A stretch of DNA of 64,000 bases, from positions 40,118,044-40,182,043 of the forward strand of contig OX638131.1 of assembly GCA_951804985.1 (NCBI GenBank), read 5' to 3'. The stretch comes from Dryomyza anilis. Taxonomy: Eukaryota; Arthropoda; Insecta; Diptera; Dryomyzidae. A program made the translations under genes and the position numbers. This document shows, in pieces, positions 33,721 through 44,759 of this stretch; the stretch's first letter is position 1, and each line of letters begins with the position of its first letter. The notes beneath the pieces were generated by a model. That model searched no databases. It saw only the letters and a program-made list of their open reading frames with translations, and was not told the origin of the DNA.

Positions 33721-35062
33721 TTATTGCATTTTTATTAAAAAGCTTGATAATATTAAAAAAAAACTTGATAATATTAAAGAATATTAATTTTTTATATTTT
33801 CTGCTATAACTTCAAAACAAATGAAAATTCATTGAAAAACTGATATTAATGATATTTTGAAAGAAATTCCATAAAATCCCACTAAAATATGCAAAATTAC
33901 ATAATCTCGAAGAAAGACTATATCGAAATATAAAAATTCAGTAGATTTTTTTCCAATTTGGTACTATTTATTTTTTATTGATTCAGTACTAATTATAAAA
34001 ACATAAATATCTACACTGAGTGGAATGCTTCTTAAAAAAAGTATTTGTTTCAGTATTTTGACTTTACGCTAGCCTACAGAAGAATTTTTTTCTCCTTAGA
34101 GTATAGTTTTTTTTTTCAATGTTCTCATCAATTTCCAATAAATTGACATATATTTCAACTTTCCGCAACAAATCTTAGTTTTTAGTTTTCGACGTTTTGA
34201 TTAAAAAAAATATATATTTTTTAATGATGCTCAGATTTAATTTTGGCTTTATAATTATCATTTTGGGTGTAACTCTAAACGTACGACGCAATTTCATTAC
34301 ATCCTCAGTCAGACTGTTATTCTGTCCATCGGTAGAAATTAATATTTTTTATGTCGCATAAATTATGGGAGATATTGGTTGCATGTAATTTATAAAGATT
34401 GCAAATATATAGTACAATATTTGCATTTCACTATTTTAAAAAGGAATAGGTATACGGAATAGGTATTACTTTAATTATGATACGTTTTCGTTCTATAGCA
34501 CGTTTTGGAAATGTAATTTTCTCCAAATAGAATGTTTTGGAAATAAAATTGTATACAGCACTTTTTGGGAATTACATTTACGAAAAAAAGAATGTTTTGA
34601 AATAAAGTGTTATTTTAAAGTCAAATAACTTTGCAACTTAGTGACCTGATTTTATTTTTACTGATTTGACATCTAAGGATGAATAAAAGTGCTACCAATC
34701 TGCAGTTGTTACAATAGAAGTAAGTCATTCATCATCACGGACGCAATAAACTCCGATATTTACTGGGAATGATTCAGCTCCATAGAATATATTTCTTTAA
34801 ATCAATCCCAGTTTTCTTGTAATTAATGACATTTTTCTTCAAATCAACGATTTTTTATTCTTCAAATAAAAGAAATTTGTGTTAACATGAAGGAATAATT
34901 TTCTATGGAGCCATTTTACTTTAATTAGGTAACTATTTTTGTCATTGCAACGAACGAATAAACTTTTTTTCGATTTTTGACTGAATGGCGTTTTGGAAAT
35001 GTGCTCTCAATTCATCTTCGCTAATGTCGTTATGATAGATTTGAGCAAATTTTTTACAATTA
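33720..35062. other. AT-rich intergenic/intronic DNA, no feature recognised
   Basis: Homopolymer-rich sequence without a supportable frame. Words such as GTTTTGGAAAT recur near 34500-34580 and 32165-32215, suggesting old duplication. Confidence 0.3.
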
Positions 35063-35580
35063 CACTCAGAGAAAAATTCCATAAAATCTCATTAAAATTG
35101 GTTAACAATTATTGATTTAATAGTATACAAAAAAAATAATATTTTCATATATGAAAATTCTCTATGAAAATTTCATGGTATTTATATATATATTTATATT
35201 TATGTATTTATCCTATTATAATAATAATAGTTTGGCGCTACAGTCCTACAAGAACTTAGGCCGAGCTCTTGCATTACTTGAGCTGTGCGTGTTATATTTG
35301 TACTCAAAGTAGTGGGACCTACAGTTTATTGCCGAACCCGAACGGCGGGGTGAGAGCTTTTTCATGGGCGGTGTTTACTCTCGGAGGTTTGCCATTGTCT
35401 GCCGAGATATAGCGTCGGTTAGAAAAATATTTTTCTATGAAAAGATGTTGTTAGCCCCAGTCCAGGCTTGAACCTGGGACCTTTCGGCTCACAGTCCAAC
35501 GCATTAAACTCTGAGCTACCGACGCTATGCTATTATAATTCACTTTAATAGTAAAAAAAACTATTAATTTTAACTGGATG
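35063..35580. mobile_element. MITE (CACCCAGAAA family) interrupted by a SINE
   Basis: Left CACTCAGAGAAAAATTCC and right TTAACTGGATG ends with TA on both sides (35061-35062, 35581-35582). The flanks of the SINE at 35223-35529 join into the same order as the MITE at 3208-3430, including TTGATTTAATAGTATACAAA. Confidence 0.7.
35223..35529 (-). mobile_element. tRNA-derived SINE, family A, copy 7, with 10-bp duplication
   Basis: Near full-length copy on the minus strand, with head boxes, body and (ATT)n tail. The 10-bp direct repeat CTATTATAAT at 35213-35222 and 35530-35539 flanks it. It sits inside the MITE, so the SINE was active after that MITE inserted. Confidence 0.9.
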
Positions 35581-36081
35581 TATGCTTCAACACTTCGGAA
35601 TTAAAAGTTTTTAAACGATAAAAAATCAAATGGGTGATTATATTGTTGGATTAAAATGGCGTTTTTAAATGAATTTTTGTTTGTCCATTAGAGGAAGAAA
35701 AGATTCTACTTTGATTTTTTTTTCCTTTTCCATTTAGTTGTACAGATCGTGCAGAACCATAAAAAATGTCATACGTCAGCTACTATTTATTATTCTCTGA
35801 GATAGGTCTATAAACATTAGTACGGATCAATATGACAAATATCGGACGTTTTTCGAAGAGTATTTTTGTGAATTAATTTTACTTATTATTTCTATTACTT
35901 CATTACAATTATTATGCTGATAATAACGAATTATTATGCTGATAATAACGAAATGTGTAATTTGTATTACTATTGTTTCACTGTAATTATTATTTGAGAA
36001 TTATTATTTGTAATTTAAAATTTTAAACGAAACAAATTTCTATGAAATCTGTGCTTCAGTTTTCGAAAGTAATTGAAAGAT

Positions 36082-36931
36082 TGTTATACCCTACACCTAT
36101 GAGGTACAGGGTATATTAACTTTGTGCATATATTGTAACGCCCCTTAGGAGGCGTGTCCGGTATGGAAAAGTATATATATTCTTGATCAGCATCACTACC
36201 CGAGTCCGTTTAGCCATGTCCGTCTGTCCGTCTGTCTGTCTATCTGTCTGTCTGTCCGTCTTGCTGTCTTGCTGTCCGAATACAGAATAACTTGAGAAAT
36301 ACTAATCAGAATGCGATGAAATTTCGTCTCAATATATTTTAGCCAAAAGTAGGAACTGAGTTTGAAAATGAGCAAAATCGGTCAACGGACACGCCCACCT
36401 CCCATACAAGTCACTTTTATATAACTCTTTCGAAACTAATATTTCGAAAAGTATTCAAGGTATAGTTATAAAATTTAAAATGTATTGTTAGAATTTACCT
36501 AAAAATATGTGGTCCAAAAATGGGCGTGATCCGCCCACTTTTTTTTTCATTATTTCCCGGGTTTTCATAGTGGAAATTTGATCCATAAATTATTAAAATC
36601 AAATCTATGAAATATTAGCCTTTGAAAATTTTATATATAGGCGTGGTCCGCCCAATTATATTTTTCAATTTTTTTTTTAGTTTTTAATACTTTATATAAA
36701 TTTTTTAATTTATGGGGATATAAGACGTAAATTTCTGATATATGAATAATTTTCTGAGGGTGAAGAGGTTCAGCATAATTAAAAATTTAAAATTAAGGTA
36801 TACAATTAAATATTCCTCATTAATATCTCCACCAAAGGTGTAAGGTATTCCATAGTCGGGCCCGACCGACTATAAAAATTCGCCTCATGTGACCGAACTT
36901 ACCCATGTGACCTAACTTTCCTAACTCGTTT
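36082..36931 (-). mobile_element. mini-me-like element, subfamily 2, copy 2
   Basis: Parallel to 32244-33026 along its length, with an expanded GTCY tract at about 36220-36272. It has about 70 extra bases near 36760-36835 (AGGGTGAAGAGGTTCAGC...). The extra block suggests a deletion in copy 1 or an insertion here. Confidence 0.75.
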
Positions 36932-37127
36932 GGAATTAACTTTATTCGGATTAAGACCTCTCGATTTTTCTCTACTTGCAATAGCTTCGGGTGAAAAAAA
37001 AGATTTATTTTGCTAATTGTTCAATTATTTCCTTTTAAAGTTGATCTTTTTTCGTTTTTCTGGGCTACTTGGATATGACCGCTTTGACATTTATTTTTCG
37101 TTCTTAAATAACACAAAATATAATAAA

Positions 37128-37378
37128 TCGTCGTTGTAGAACAAAAAGTCACCTACTACATTTTCGAAATGCCAATTGTTCATTTACAAAATCTTTATAT
37201 ATCTTTTTTGATCAATGAGCTCAACATTTGTAACAAATGATAAGAAAATGTGGATCTAACAATTGGTATTTTAACTTTAAAAATGTATCAATTACTTTTT
37301 GTAATAATTACCAACAATGTTGGAATTTATGATTTTCATAAAAATGTATTTGGTGACTTTTAGTTCTTCAACGACGAA
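37128..37378. mobile_element. MITE with TCGTCGTTGTAGAA terminal repeats, copy 2
   Basis: Both ends match 3761-4018 (GTCACCTACTACATTTT left, TATTTGGTGACTTTTAG right), with the same AT-rich interior. Confidence 0.7.
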
Positions 37379-37676
37379 ATAATATATAAAGATTTAAAGT
37401 TTATCATCGAAATTAATTTGTAATAAGTTTTACTAATTGTAAAATTAGTAGGGTTGGTTTGCTATCACAAGATCCAGGGGGCCCATGGATCGGGGCGCCC
37501 AGTGGGCCCATGCATAAAAACGGCCCTGCATTTACTACTGGAAATAGCAGTTTTTACACGAATCTTTCTGAAAAAGACTACGTGTATGGAAAAAACTGAG
37601 TATGCAATAAGATGAAGTAATGTTATTTTCAGATTATTGGCATAAGTATTTTGATTTAACCATTGCAATTCGTAGA

Positions 37677-37682
37677 TTTATT
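37677..37682 (-). terminator. Polyadenylation signal of the secreted-protein gene
   Basis: AATAAA on the minus strand, about 70 nt beyond the stop codon at 37751, at normal spacing for a compact fly gene. Confidence 0.55.
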
Positions 37683-37750
37683 TAAGAAAAAGTCACAAAG
37701 TTTTAATAAGTTAGCATGTTCGAAAAATCATTAAGTTGTAGATTCCATTT

Positions 37751-38320
37751 TCAATAGTTCAAGTAGTGTCTCCTAATGCCTCTGTATTCACGCTGCAATT
37801 CTTCGCGTCGCACGATATCCGTCTCAGCCTCGTATGCATTGATCACCTCGAACAACATGGCATGCCTCTGTATTCCCTCATCGGAGAATTTATCACGCAA
37901 GAGCGCACCACCGCGTACAAATTTCTCCGAGAATTTATTCTCTTCGATGGACATGCGCGCCAAGAGCTCAAACATGCCCGTCAATCCCTGACGTATGATC
38001 AGATCTTCCGGTTCCTGTTTGATCATTTCCGTCTGAATGGTGGCCACCAAATACTGCAATTCCATGAGCATATTGCGCTTCTCATCGTTTTCGCTGTTGA
38101 GTACTACGGCATGCGAATGCTCGACAAACTGCTGCAGCATTTCGGCCGAATTGCCACGATCATCGATCGGTATGGTGTCCAGTACATCATTGATGAAGCC
38201 CGCAGCCATGTTCAGCATATTGTCCAGCTTAATGCGGGTGATTGTGTTGGCATAATTGCAGAATTGCACAATTGTGGATATTTCATCTTGCGGTTGCACG
38301 ATCGTTTGTGAATTGGAAAC
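37751..38320 (-). CDS. Secreted helical protein of unknown family, exon 2
   Basis: Encodes 189 residues and the stop (TGA at 37751-37753). The exon begins after the acceptor CTAAATAG (38321-38322) with VSNSQTIVQPQDE, in frame with exon 1 (phase 0). The mature part is acidic and looks mostly alpha-helical (long runs without Pro or Gly, for example EMLQQFVEHSHAVVL and ELLARMSIEENKF). It has a single Cys (in QFCNYAN), so it is not a disulphide-rich toxin or antimicrobial peptide. No catalytic motif or known domain is recognised. GC and codon pattern are far above the flanks, and no stop interrupts it. The long open frame on the opposite strand is a shadow. Expression in fat body, gut or reproductive glands is possible but only inferred from the secretion signal and GATA-type promoter sites. 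Confidence 0.85.
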   Translation of the reverse strand, partial: VSNSQTIVQPQDEISTIVQFCNYANTITRIKLDNMLNMAAGFINDVLDTIPIDDRGNSAEMLQQFVEHSHAVVLNSENDEKRNMLMELQYLVATIQTEMIKQEPEDLIIRQGLTGMFELLARMSIEENKFSEKFVRGGALLRDKFSDEGIQRHAMLFEVINAYEAETDIVRREELQREYRGIRRHYLNY

Positions 38321-38373
38321 CTATTTAGAGGTTCAGTTTTAGTTTCTACAATAGAAATATTGAATTAATTTAC

Positions 38374-38427
38374 CTGCAGCATCAAAAATATGCCAAATAT
38401 CGTGGCTGCTATTCTGAATAGCGACAT
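38374..38427 (-). CDS. Secreted helical protein of unknown family, exon 1 (signal peptide)
   Basis: 54 bp: ATG at 38427 encoding MSLFRIAATIFGIFLMLQ, ending CAG|GTAAAT (donor 38372-38373). With the first residues of exon 2 this forms a classic signal peptide with likely cleavage after VSNS or VSNSQ. The intron is 38321-38373, only 53 bp, typical of flies. Total protein length is 207 residues. Confidence 0.85.
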
Positions 38428-38494
38428 TTTTAGGCTGCTGTTACTTGTTACTTGTTTAGTGTCAGACTGATCTTTGAGTCACCGGTCAGGCATG

Positions 38495-38603
38495 AGATAA
38501 TCCAACGATTGAAACGGTTTTAATTCAATGCCAGGCTAATTATCAGCCGAGCACTTTAAGCTCAAGCTTTGACAACTTTGATTATCAGTTTAGTATATAT
38601 ATA
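38495..38603 (-). promoter_or_regulatory. Promoter of the secreted-protein gene: TATA box and three GATA-type sites
   Basis: TATATATATA at 38594-38603 lies about 170 bp upstream of the ATG, placing a start site near 38565-38570. GATA-type words occur at 38495-38500 (AGATAA), 38540-38545 and 38582-38587 (TGATAA on the minus strand). GATA clusters are typical of fat-body and midgut genes in flies. Confidence 0.4.
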
Positions 38604-39130
38604 GAATAGTATAGAATACTCAGAAAAGCTCATGGTTGTTTATGAAACGTATACAAGGTAGTTTTATGTTGATTTGCGGCGCAATGTCATAGAATTTTTA
38701 TTTATTTGTTGTTTTTGAAATAATTTAAATCGCTTTTACTCGCAACATATTATAGTAACTTTCGTTTTTTTTTATTTTGGATTTACTATGCTTTATAAAT
38801 ACTTGAAGCTTTCCAATTAAAAACAAAAAATGTATAAAACTCGCCCGCTGTTTTATAAGTTGGAGCTTTCAACACATTAAAACAATCATCGATTATAAGA
38901 CATCTATATAAATATACTTGAAGTGATCAACACAAACAAATACGAAAATAATTTGATTTTCGAATTAAAACATATTAAAGACTTTCGTATTGTACTAAAT
39001 TGTACTACGAAGTAGATACTTAGTTGGACAATCAATAATAGGTCTTTTGGTTCCAAATGTTTTCATCGATTTTGATTTTAAAGCAGATTTATTGTTAAAT
39101 TTGAGTAATTGTCTCATAGTACTAATGTGA
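38604..39130. other. AT-rich upstream DNA, no gene
   Basis: No coding frame or repeat recognised. It precedes the tandem array. Confidence 0.3.
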
Positions 39131-39139
39131 ATAGGTAAA

Positions 39140-39960
39140 ATTGAATTTTTAGTGAAAAATGTAATTTTGAGTAAAAAATTTAATTTTTAGTTAAAAATCT
39201 AATTTTTAGTCAAAAATTTAATTTTTAGTGAAAAATATTAGTATATTTTTCACTAAATATTAGTGTAAAATTTAATTTTTAGTGCAAAATATAAATTTTA
39301 GTGAAAAATGGAATTATAGTGAAAAATTGAATTTTTAGTGAAAAATTGAATTTTTAGTGAAAAATTGAATTTTTTGTGAAAAATTGAATTTTTAGTGAAA
39401 AATTGAATTTTAAGTGAAAAATTGAATTTTAAGTGAAAAATTGAATTTTAAGTGAAAAATTTGATTTTTTAGTAAAAAAATTGAATTTTTACTAAAAATT
39501 TAATTTACAGTGAAAAATTTAATTTTTAGTGAAAAATTTAATTTTTAGTGAAAAATTTGATATTAAGTGAAAAATATAATTTTAAGTGAAAAATCTTAAT
39601 TTTAGTGAAAAATTTAATATTAAGTGAAAAATTTAATTTTAAGTGAAAAATTTAATTCTTAGTGATAAATTGAATTTTAAGTGATATATTTAATTTTAAG
39701 TGAAAATTTTAATTTTTATTGAGAAATTTAATTTATAGTGAAAAATTGAATTTTTAGTGAAAAATTTAATTTAAATAAAAAATTTAATTTTAAGTGAAAA
39801 AATTAATTTTGAGTGAAATATTTAATTTTAGTAAAAAATTGAATTTTTAATGAAAAATTGAATTTGAGTGAAAAAATTGAATTCTTATTGAAAAATTGGA
39901 TTATTAATGTACAATTGAATTTTTAATGAAAAATTGTATTTTTTAGTGAAAAATTGAACT
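39140..39960. repeat. Satellite-like tandem array, about 16-19-bp units (AGTGAAAAATTGAATTTTT)
   Basis: More than 40 units of AGTGAAAAATTKAATTTTTA with small indels span about 820 bp in a single orientation. No coding potential. Confidence 0.92.
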
Positions 39961-40084
39961 AATATTGAACTAGCTGGATTGGGAATGCAAGGATATGGAG
40001 TGATTTTACTAATATAATTAATATAATATTATTTGGTGGGTGGGTTCTACTATATATTCCAAATTTTAAGTAAATTTCGTACAG

Positions 40085-40885
40085 AGGATTTTTGTTTTTG
40101 TCTTTGTGTTTTTACTTTTTGTGTTTTTGCTTTTTTGTTCGGCTTTTATTTTTGATTTTGATTTGTGTCATTGTTTTTGATTGTGTTTCTGCTTTTGTGG
40201 GTTGTGTTTTGATTTTTGCTTTTTATTTTCCTTTTGTGTTTATGTTTTTGTTGTCCTTTTGTTTTTGATTTTGTGTATTTGCTTTTGTTCTTGTGTTTCT
40301 GCTTTTGTCATTGTTTTTGTGTTTTTTGTATTTCTTTTGGAATGCTTTGTTTTTAAGTTTTTATTATTGTGGTTTTGCTTTTGTGTTTTTGCCTTTGTTT
40401 TTGCTTTTGTTTATTTTTTGTTTTTTTTTGTTTTTTTTTGTGTTTTGCTTTTATTTTTGTGTTTTTGCTTTTGATTTTGTGTTTTTGCTATTGTTTTAGT
40501 TTTTGTGTCTTTGCTTTTGTTTTTATGTTTTTGCTTTTGTTTTTTGTTTTAGCTTAAGCTTTTGTTTGTGATATTGATTTTATGTTTTTGGTTTTGTTTG
40601 TGTCTTTGTTTATGTTTGTGTTTTTGTGTTTTTCTTTAGTTTTTGAGTTATGTTTTGTGATTTTGCATTTGTGATTTTCTTTTGATTTTGTGTTTGTTTG
40701 TGTATTTATGCTTTTGTTTTTTGGTTTAGTTTTTATTTTGTGTTTTTGTTTTCTATTTGTTTTTGCTTTTGTGGTTCTGCTTTTGTTATTTTATTTGTTT
40801 TTTATTTGCTTTATTTTATTTGTTACTCCCTTCTTTTGCTTTTGTGTTTGATTTTGTTTTTGTATTTTTTTTTTGTATTTGAGTT
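40085..40885. repeat. T-rich cryptic simple repeat (GTTTTTGCTTTTGTG)
   Basis: About 800 bp of T-runs broken by G and C. Phe/Cys/Leu-rich open frames in it are artefacts. It is the reverse-complement type of 20260-20753. Confidence 0.85.
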
Positions 40886-40919
40886 TTGTTTTTCATCGTC
40901 TTAGTATGCAATTTTTTTA

Positions 40920-41078
40920 ATGCGCTGATCTTCCATCTCTTTCTCGCACACTGCTTCAATGCGCTGAATGATCTTCCGTCTCTTTTTAACACATTGCTTA
41001 GTGCGCTGAATTGTCTTTCGTCTCATTTATTATTGTTGACTGCTTGCACTATGGGGAAAATAACATCTTTTCGTAACA
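40920..41078 (-). mobile_element. LTR fragment related to the solo LTR at 24471
   Basis: The minus strand begins TGTTACGAAAAGATGTTATT and continues through the tandem units (GCGCTGAAT, AAGCAATGTG, GAAAGAGA types) of the 24471 LTR, then stops at the cryptic repeat. Only about the first 160 bp of the LTR are present. Confidence 0.75.
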
Positions 41079-41084
41079 ATATAG

Positions 41085-41327
41085 CATTATATTAGAAAAA
41101 AGATACAAGAACTACTTGAGAAATAAACGAAAAATGTTTTGATTGAAATTTCGTTTAATGAACAGCGTTCTTCAATATGAATAACATATATGTTGTATTT
41201 TATATTTTGGTTCATTAATATGATGAAACGTATTCTTCACATACAGTTCATCATATTGAAGAACACTTTTTCGACAGTTACCAAGGAATTCATCAATATG
41301 ATGTACATTTTTTTTCTGTGTGTGCCG
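41085..41327. mobile_element. CATCATATTGAAGA repeat, copy 2
   Basis: Inverse orientation to 23612-24468. Includes GATGAAACGTATTCTTCA, CATACAGTTCATCATATTGA and a terminal ACATTTTTTTTCTGTGTG. Confidence 0.65.
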
Positions 41328-41339
41328 AGTTATGTCTTT

Positions 41340-41540
41340 TTGAAAGTTTAGGTTGTATGGAAGATGCCACGCCCCTTTCTCAAATACCGCCCATATATAG
41401 CCTATGACACCATCCGGATTCCATAGTATCCTGGTGCAAAATTTCAGTGAAATCGGTTTAGCGGTTTAAACGTGATGCAGGAACAAACCGACAGACAGAT
41501 GGACCAAGAGGGTTATATATATATAAACATATAGATTAAA
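41340..41540 (-). repeat. Dispersed repeat with GTCY words, partner of 20013-20215
   Basis: Inverse copy with CATAGTATCCTGGTGCAAAA, AATCGGTTTAGCGGTTTAAA, GACAGACAGATGGACCAAGA and a TA tract. Confidence 0.55.
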
Positions 41541-42099
41541 TGCAATATCGACTATTCTACGTCAAACCGGGAACTTGTGAGATCTACAATTTTTGATTTC
41601 GTTGAAAATTTTGCACTCATATTCTATTGCCAGAAATATTTAAACGAGTTTTCAGTTTTATAAAAAAAATAAAAAAAAGTCTTAATAAATTAAAAAATTT
41701 CATTGAAATTCAACATTTTGCATTCAGTTAAATTACTGTAGCACGTTAACCATGAGTTTAATATTGAACAATTTGATGATCATTAATAAGGTAATGAATT
41801 GTTCTTTCTAATGGTTTACTTTTTTATTGTGATGGTGTAAGAAAAATAAAAAAAAATAAATTATGTGCTAACCACCATATCGGTTTTATGACTTTCGGAC
41901 CATCATTTCTTATTATGTTTGTATTAGAGGTTTTGAAAACGAGTAAACCAATACAAAGAGCAACATATTCTCTTTCAAATGAGACTAAATTGTTCAATAT
42001 TGAACTTATGGTGTAATGGCCGATATATAAAAAATGGGAATTTATTAAAAATGTGACAAGTCCAAGATGTAGATTACGTACGTTGAGAGAAAAACTTCT

Positions 42100-42800
42100 G
42101 AAATCCAAAACGAATTATGAAATATAAGGACTGACGTATAGCTAAATGGAAATATTCTGGATTTAAGAAACAGATCCACTTAGTTATCAAAAAAAGTAAC
42201 TAAGAGGAAATATTCTTGATAATACAGAGGTTAATGTCAACGGACGCTGTATTGTCTGACTGTGATTTATTGTTTTATTCGTGAAAAAACACGTGCATCA
42301 ATGTATATCATTCCATTTTTTGATACTAAAATTAAAAAAGTCTACATATCCAGCATAATTGGTTTTGGATCCTTTGTTTTCGATACCTAAGAACATAATC
42401 TCTGTATATTTAGAATAATTGATCTTACTTTGACATTTCGGCAGACTAAAGCACACTAATAAACAGAAGCCGATGACAGACGAACAAAGCATACGATCAA
42501 ATATTACAGACAAAGCAAAATCGATGAAAGCGGTCCTATAGGAATAAATAGGAAAAGGAAAAGGAATAAATATATTTAAAATCGTTGATAACAACCAACA
42601 TTTTTACTGTTTTTATTGGTTTTTAAAAGTCAATAACTTCTCAGAATCCAGAAGAATAAATCTTGTTTACTATTTTGATAACTAAGTAATTTCTTCTCTT
42701 AATATTCAGATGATACACTCTAGAATTTTTGTAGCATTTTATTGATATTAGTAAATTTCTGCTATTTTTCATTTGAACCGAATTCTTCTCCAGTTATAGA
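42100..42800. repeat. Dispersed repeat, pair with 58740-59490
   Basis: Shares, in order, ACGGACGCTGTATTGTCTG, a TACCTAAGAACATA word, the ACGANCAAAGCATACGA region and GAACCGAATTCTTCT with 58740-59490. A shorter inverse relative lies at 63390-63680. Class unknown, about 700 bp. Confidence 0.6.
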
Positions 42801-43199
42801 AGATGATCTTCTTCCGTGTATTGGACTGCGTCTGATTAATTTCCTAATGCCCGTTACTTCAACGAATAGATATCTATTGGTGTTCGTACCGAACAGATAT
42901 CTCTTACCTAACCGGTGTTTTTACTCCTTAAATATGCGTTGAGTTACGGGCATAAACCTAATTAAATTATGTGGATTTTGTAATGTTAACTTATTAAAAT
43001 TTAGACATTTGAAAGTGAAAACTGTGCCAGTTACTTTTTTTGCCTTAGAATTTTAGAGGTATCCCAATATAAAATTAAAATTGTACCCCAAATCAATTCC
43101 ACTTTCATGTTTTCCAAATACAAAAATAGACAAAACCGAAAATCATAATAATTATAATAAAAATAACAATAAAAACATAAAAAAAAAAAACAAAATTCC

Positions 43200-43460
43200 C
43201 TCAATTAATTGTTGACCCAATAAACTCACTCACATAACGAGCTCCCTGGGCTCTGGGGCACTTGAGTTGAGCTGCTGCGCTTCTCTGTTCTGCTACTTCA
43301 CTCGATTAGAGGCCGGCAGTGAATCTCGTCTAACCCTACAAAGTAATCTAAATATTTTGCCGATGGCTCATTTATGAAATGTAGTTATAAATATTTTATG
43401 GCGCGCCGCCGGAGCCGTTTCGGTTGTTAAATGTTTATAGTGTTAATTTTACAATTCGAT
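43200..43460. other. GC-richer unique island
   Basis: About 260 bp with moderate GC (GAGCTCCCTGGGCTCTGG, GGCGCGCCGCCGGAGCC). No open frame with splice sites was convincing. Possible regulatory DNA upstream of Wnt6. Confidence 0.3.
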
Positions 43461-44067
43461 AGAAAAATAATTATTAAAAATGCATTAAAATCGTAATTTT
43501 ATGACCACACATTGAAGAATTCAACTTCAGGTTGATCTTCAACCTGTACAATTCGTATTGAAATTTTTATAATTGTTTTGTTAGTGTTTTTGTTTTTTGT
43601 TTCTGTCTGTTTTCGGTTTTGTGTTTTATTTGAAAACTCTTCAAACGCGCGAAATCCACTTAAAGACGTTTTTTGTGTATTTTTTCCGGCTCAAGTTGTC
43701 GTTTTTTATGCCCCCTTAAAAACAACAAACACCACAATATCAAAATAATTTCAAATAAATGAAATGAGAAAAACATTTTTTGTTTTAATTTTTATTTTCC
43801 ATTCTATGAATGTGGTACCTTGATTGATAGATCATGTAAACAACAGTTGGTGATCAAAACAGCATGAGCAGCATTACTGAAAAGGTGTCAAAAAACGCGT
43901 TCTACTCGTCAACATCCTGTGAAAGATGTTACGCAGTTTATGTTAATTTTGCCATCAGAGGTTAAAATATTAAAGACAAAAGTTGAACCTGATTGACCAG
44001 CAATTTTGAATATTGGTAGATATATCCGTATCACTTTATTATTATTATAATTTCAAAATATCGAAAA

Positions 44068-44717
44068 AACCAGTTGGGAAGTTGAGATCACATGGAAAAT
44101 TTTGAAGTAGGGATATTTTGATAGTTGGTGTGATTAAGTTAGTTAGAATTATGTAAGTTATAGTCGTGTGTGCAGTGACCACTTAAAAAGGTGCATAGGT
44201 CACCAGGGTTTACAAATCCTCAAAAAATACATATAAACTTGAAATCGTTGAAGGATTTCCTTTCATTTGATACCCATATGTACAAATGGGTAGGTATACC
44301 GAATTTCGATATTTTTTTCGAGAACAACATATCAGTTCCCGAGGATACATTATTTTCATATATTTGAGCATAAAGGCAATATATATTTGGCAAAAAAAGT
44401 TCACTTAAGCTCGTATAAAGTAAAATTCATCTGTAGATGTAAATTTTATGAGGTATTTGAACATAAGTGGTCGTTTTCTTGTTGGTACAGCGTAGATATA
44501 TAAGTAATCTAAATTAGAAGTTTCATTGATCTAGCTCTTCTAATTTTTCTGTAATCGTTATTTCAACAGACAGACAGACAGACATCGCTAAATCGACTCA
44601 GGAGGTTATGCTGATCAAGAATATATACACTTTTCCATACCGGGGATGCTTCCTTCTGGATGTTACAAACGGCGTACCAAACTGAATATACCTTTTTCAC
44701 TCTTACTGTAGGTATAA
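44068..44717 (+). mobile_element. mini-me-like element, subfamily 1
   Basis: AACCAGTTGGGAAGTTGAGA start, CACCAGGGTTTACAAATCC, (GACA)n, the core ATCGCTAAATCGACTCAGG, a TA-rich tract and TGTAGGTATAAA end. Compared with 56456-57160 it has small deletions only. Confidence 0.8.
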
Positions 44718-44759
44718 AAAAACACACTTTTGAATTATTTTTCAAAATTGGATGATAAT

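Noticed and set aside
37766..38311. 181-codon plus-strand frame opposite the secreted-protein gene
   Set aside because: The minus strand has a signal peptide exon, a tight intron, TATA box and polyadenylation signal. The plus frame is its antisense shadow.
40181..40904. Phe/Cys-rich plus-strand frames suggesting membrane proteins
   Set aside because: Products of a T-rich cryptic simple repeat without stop codons, not genes.
41824..42108. Minus-strand frame with a Trp pair next to GT (WW|GTTAGC) as the Wnt6 first exon
   Set aside because: The phase fits, but the frame has no convincing signal peptide, the donor is weak, and it lies beside inverted AT-rich repeats.
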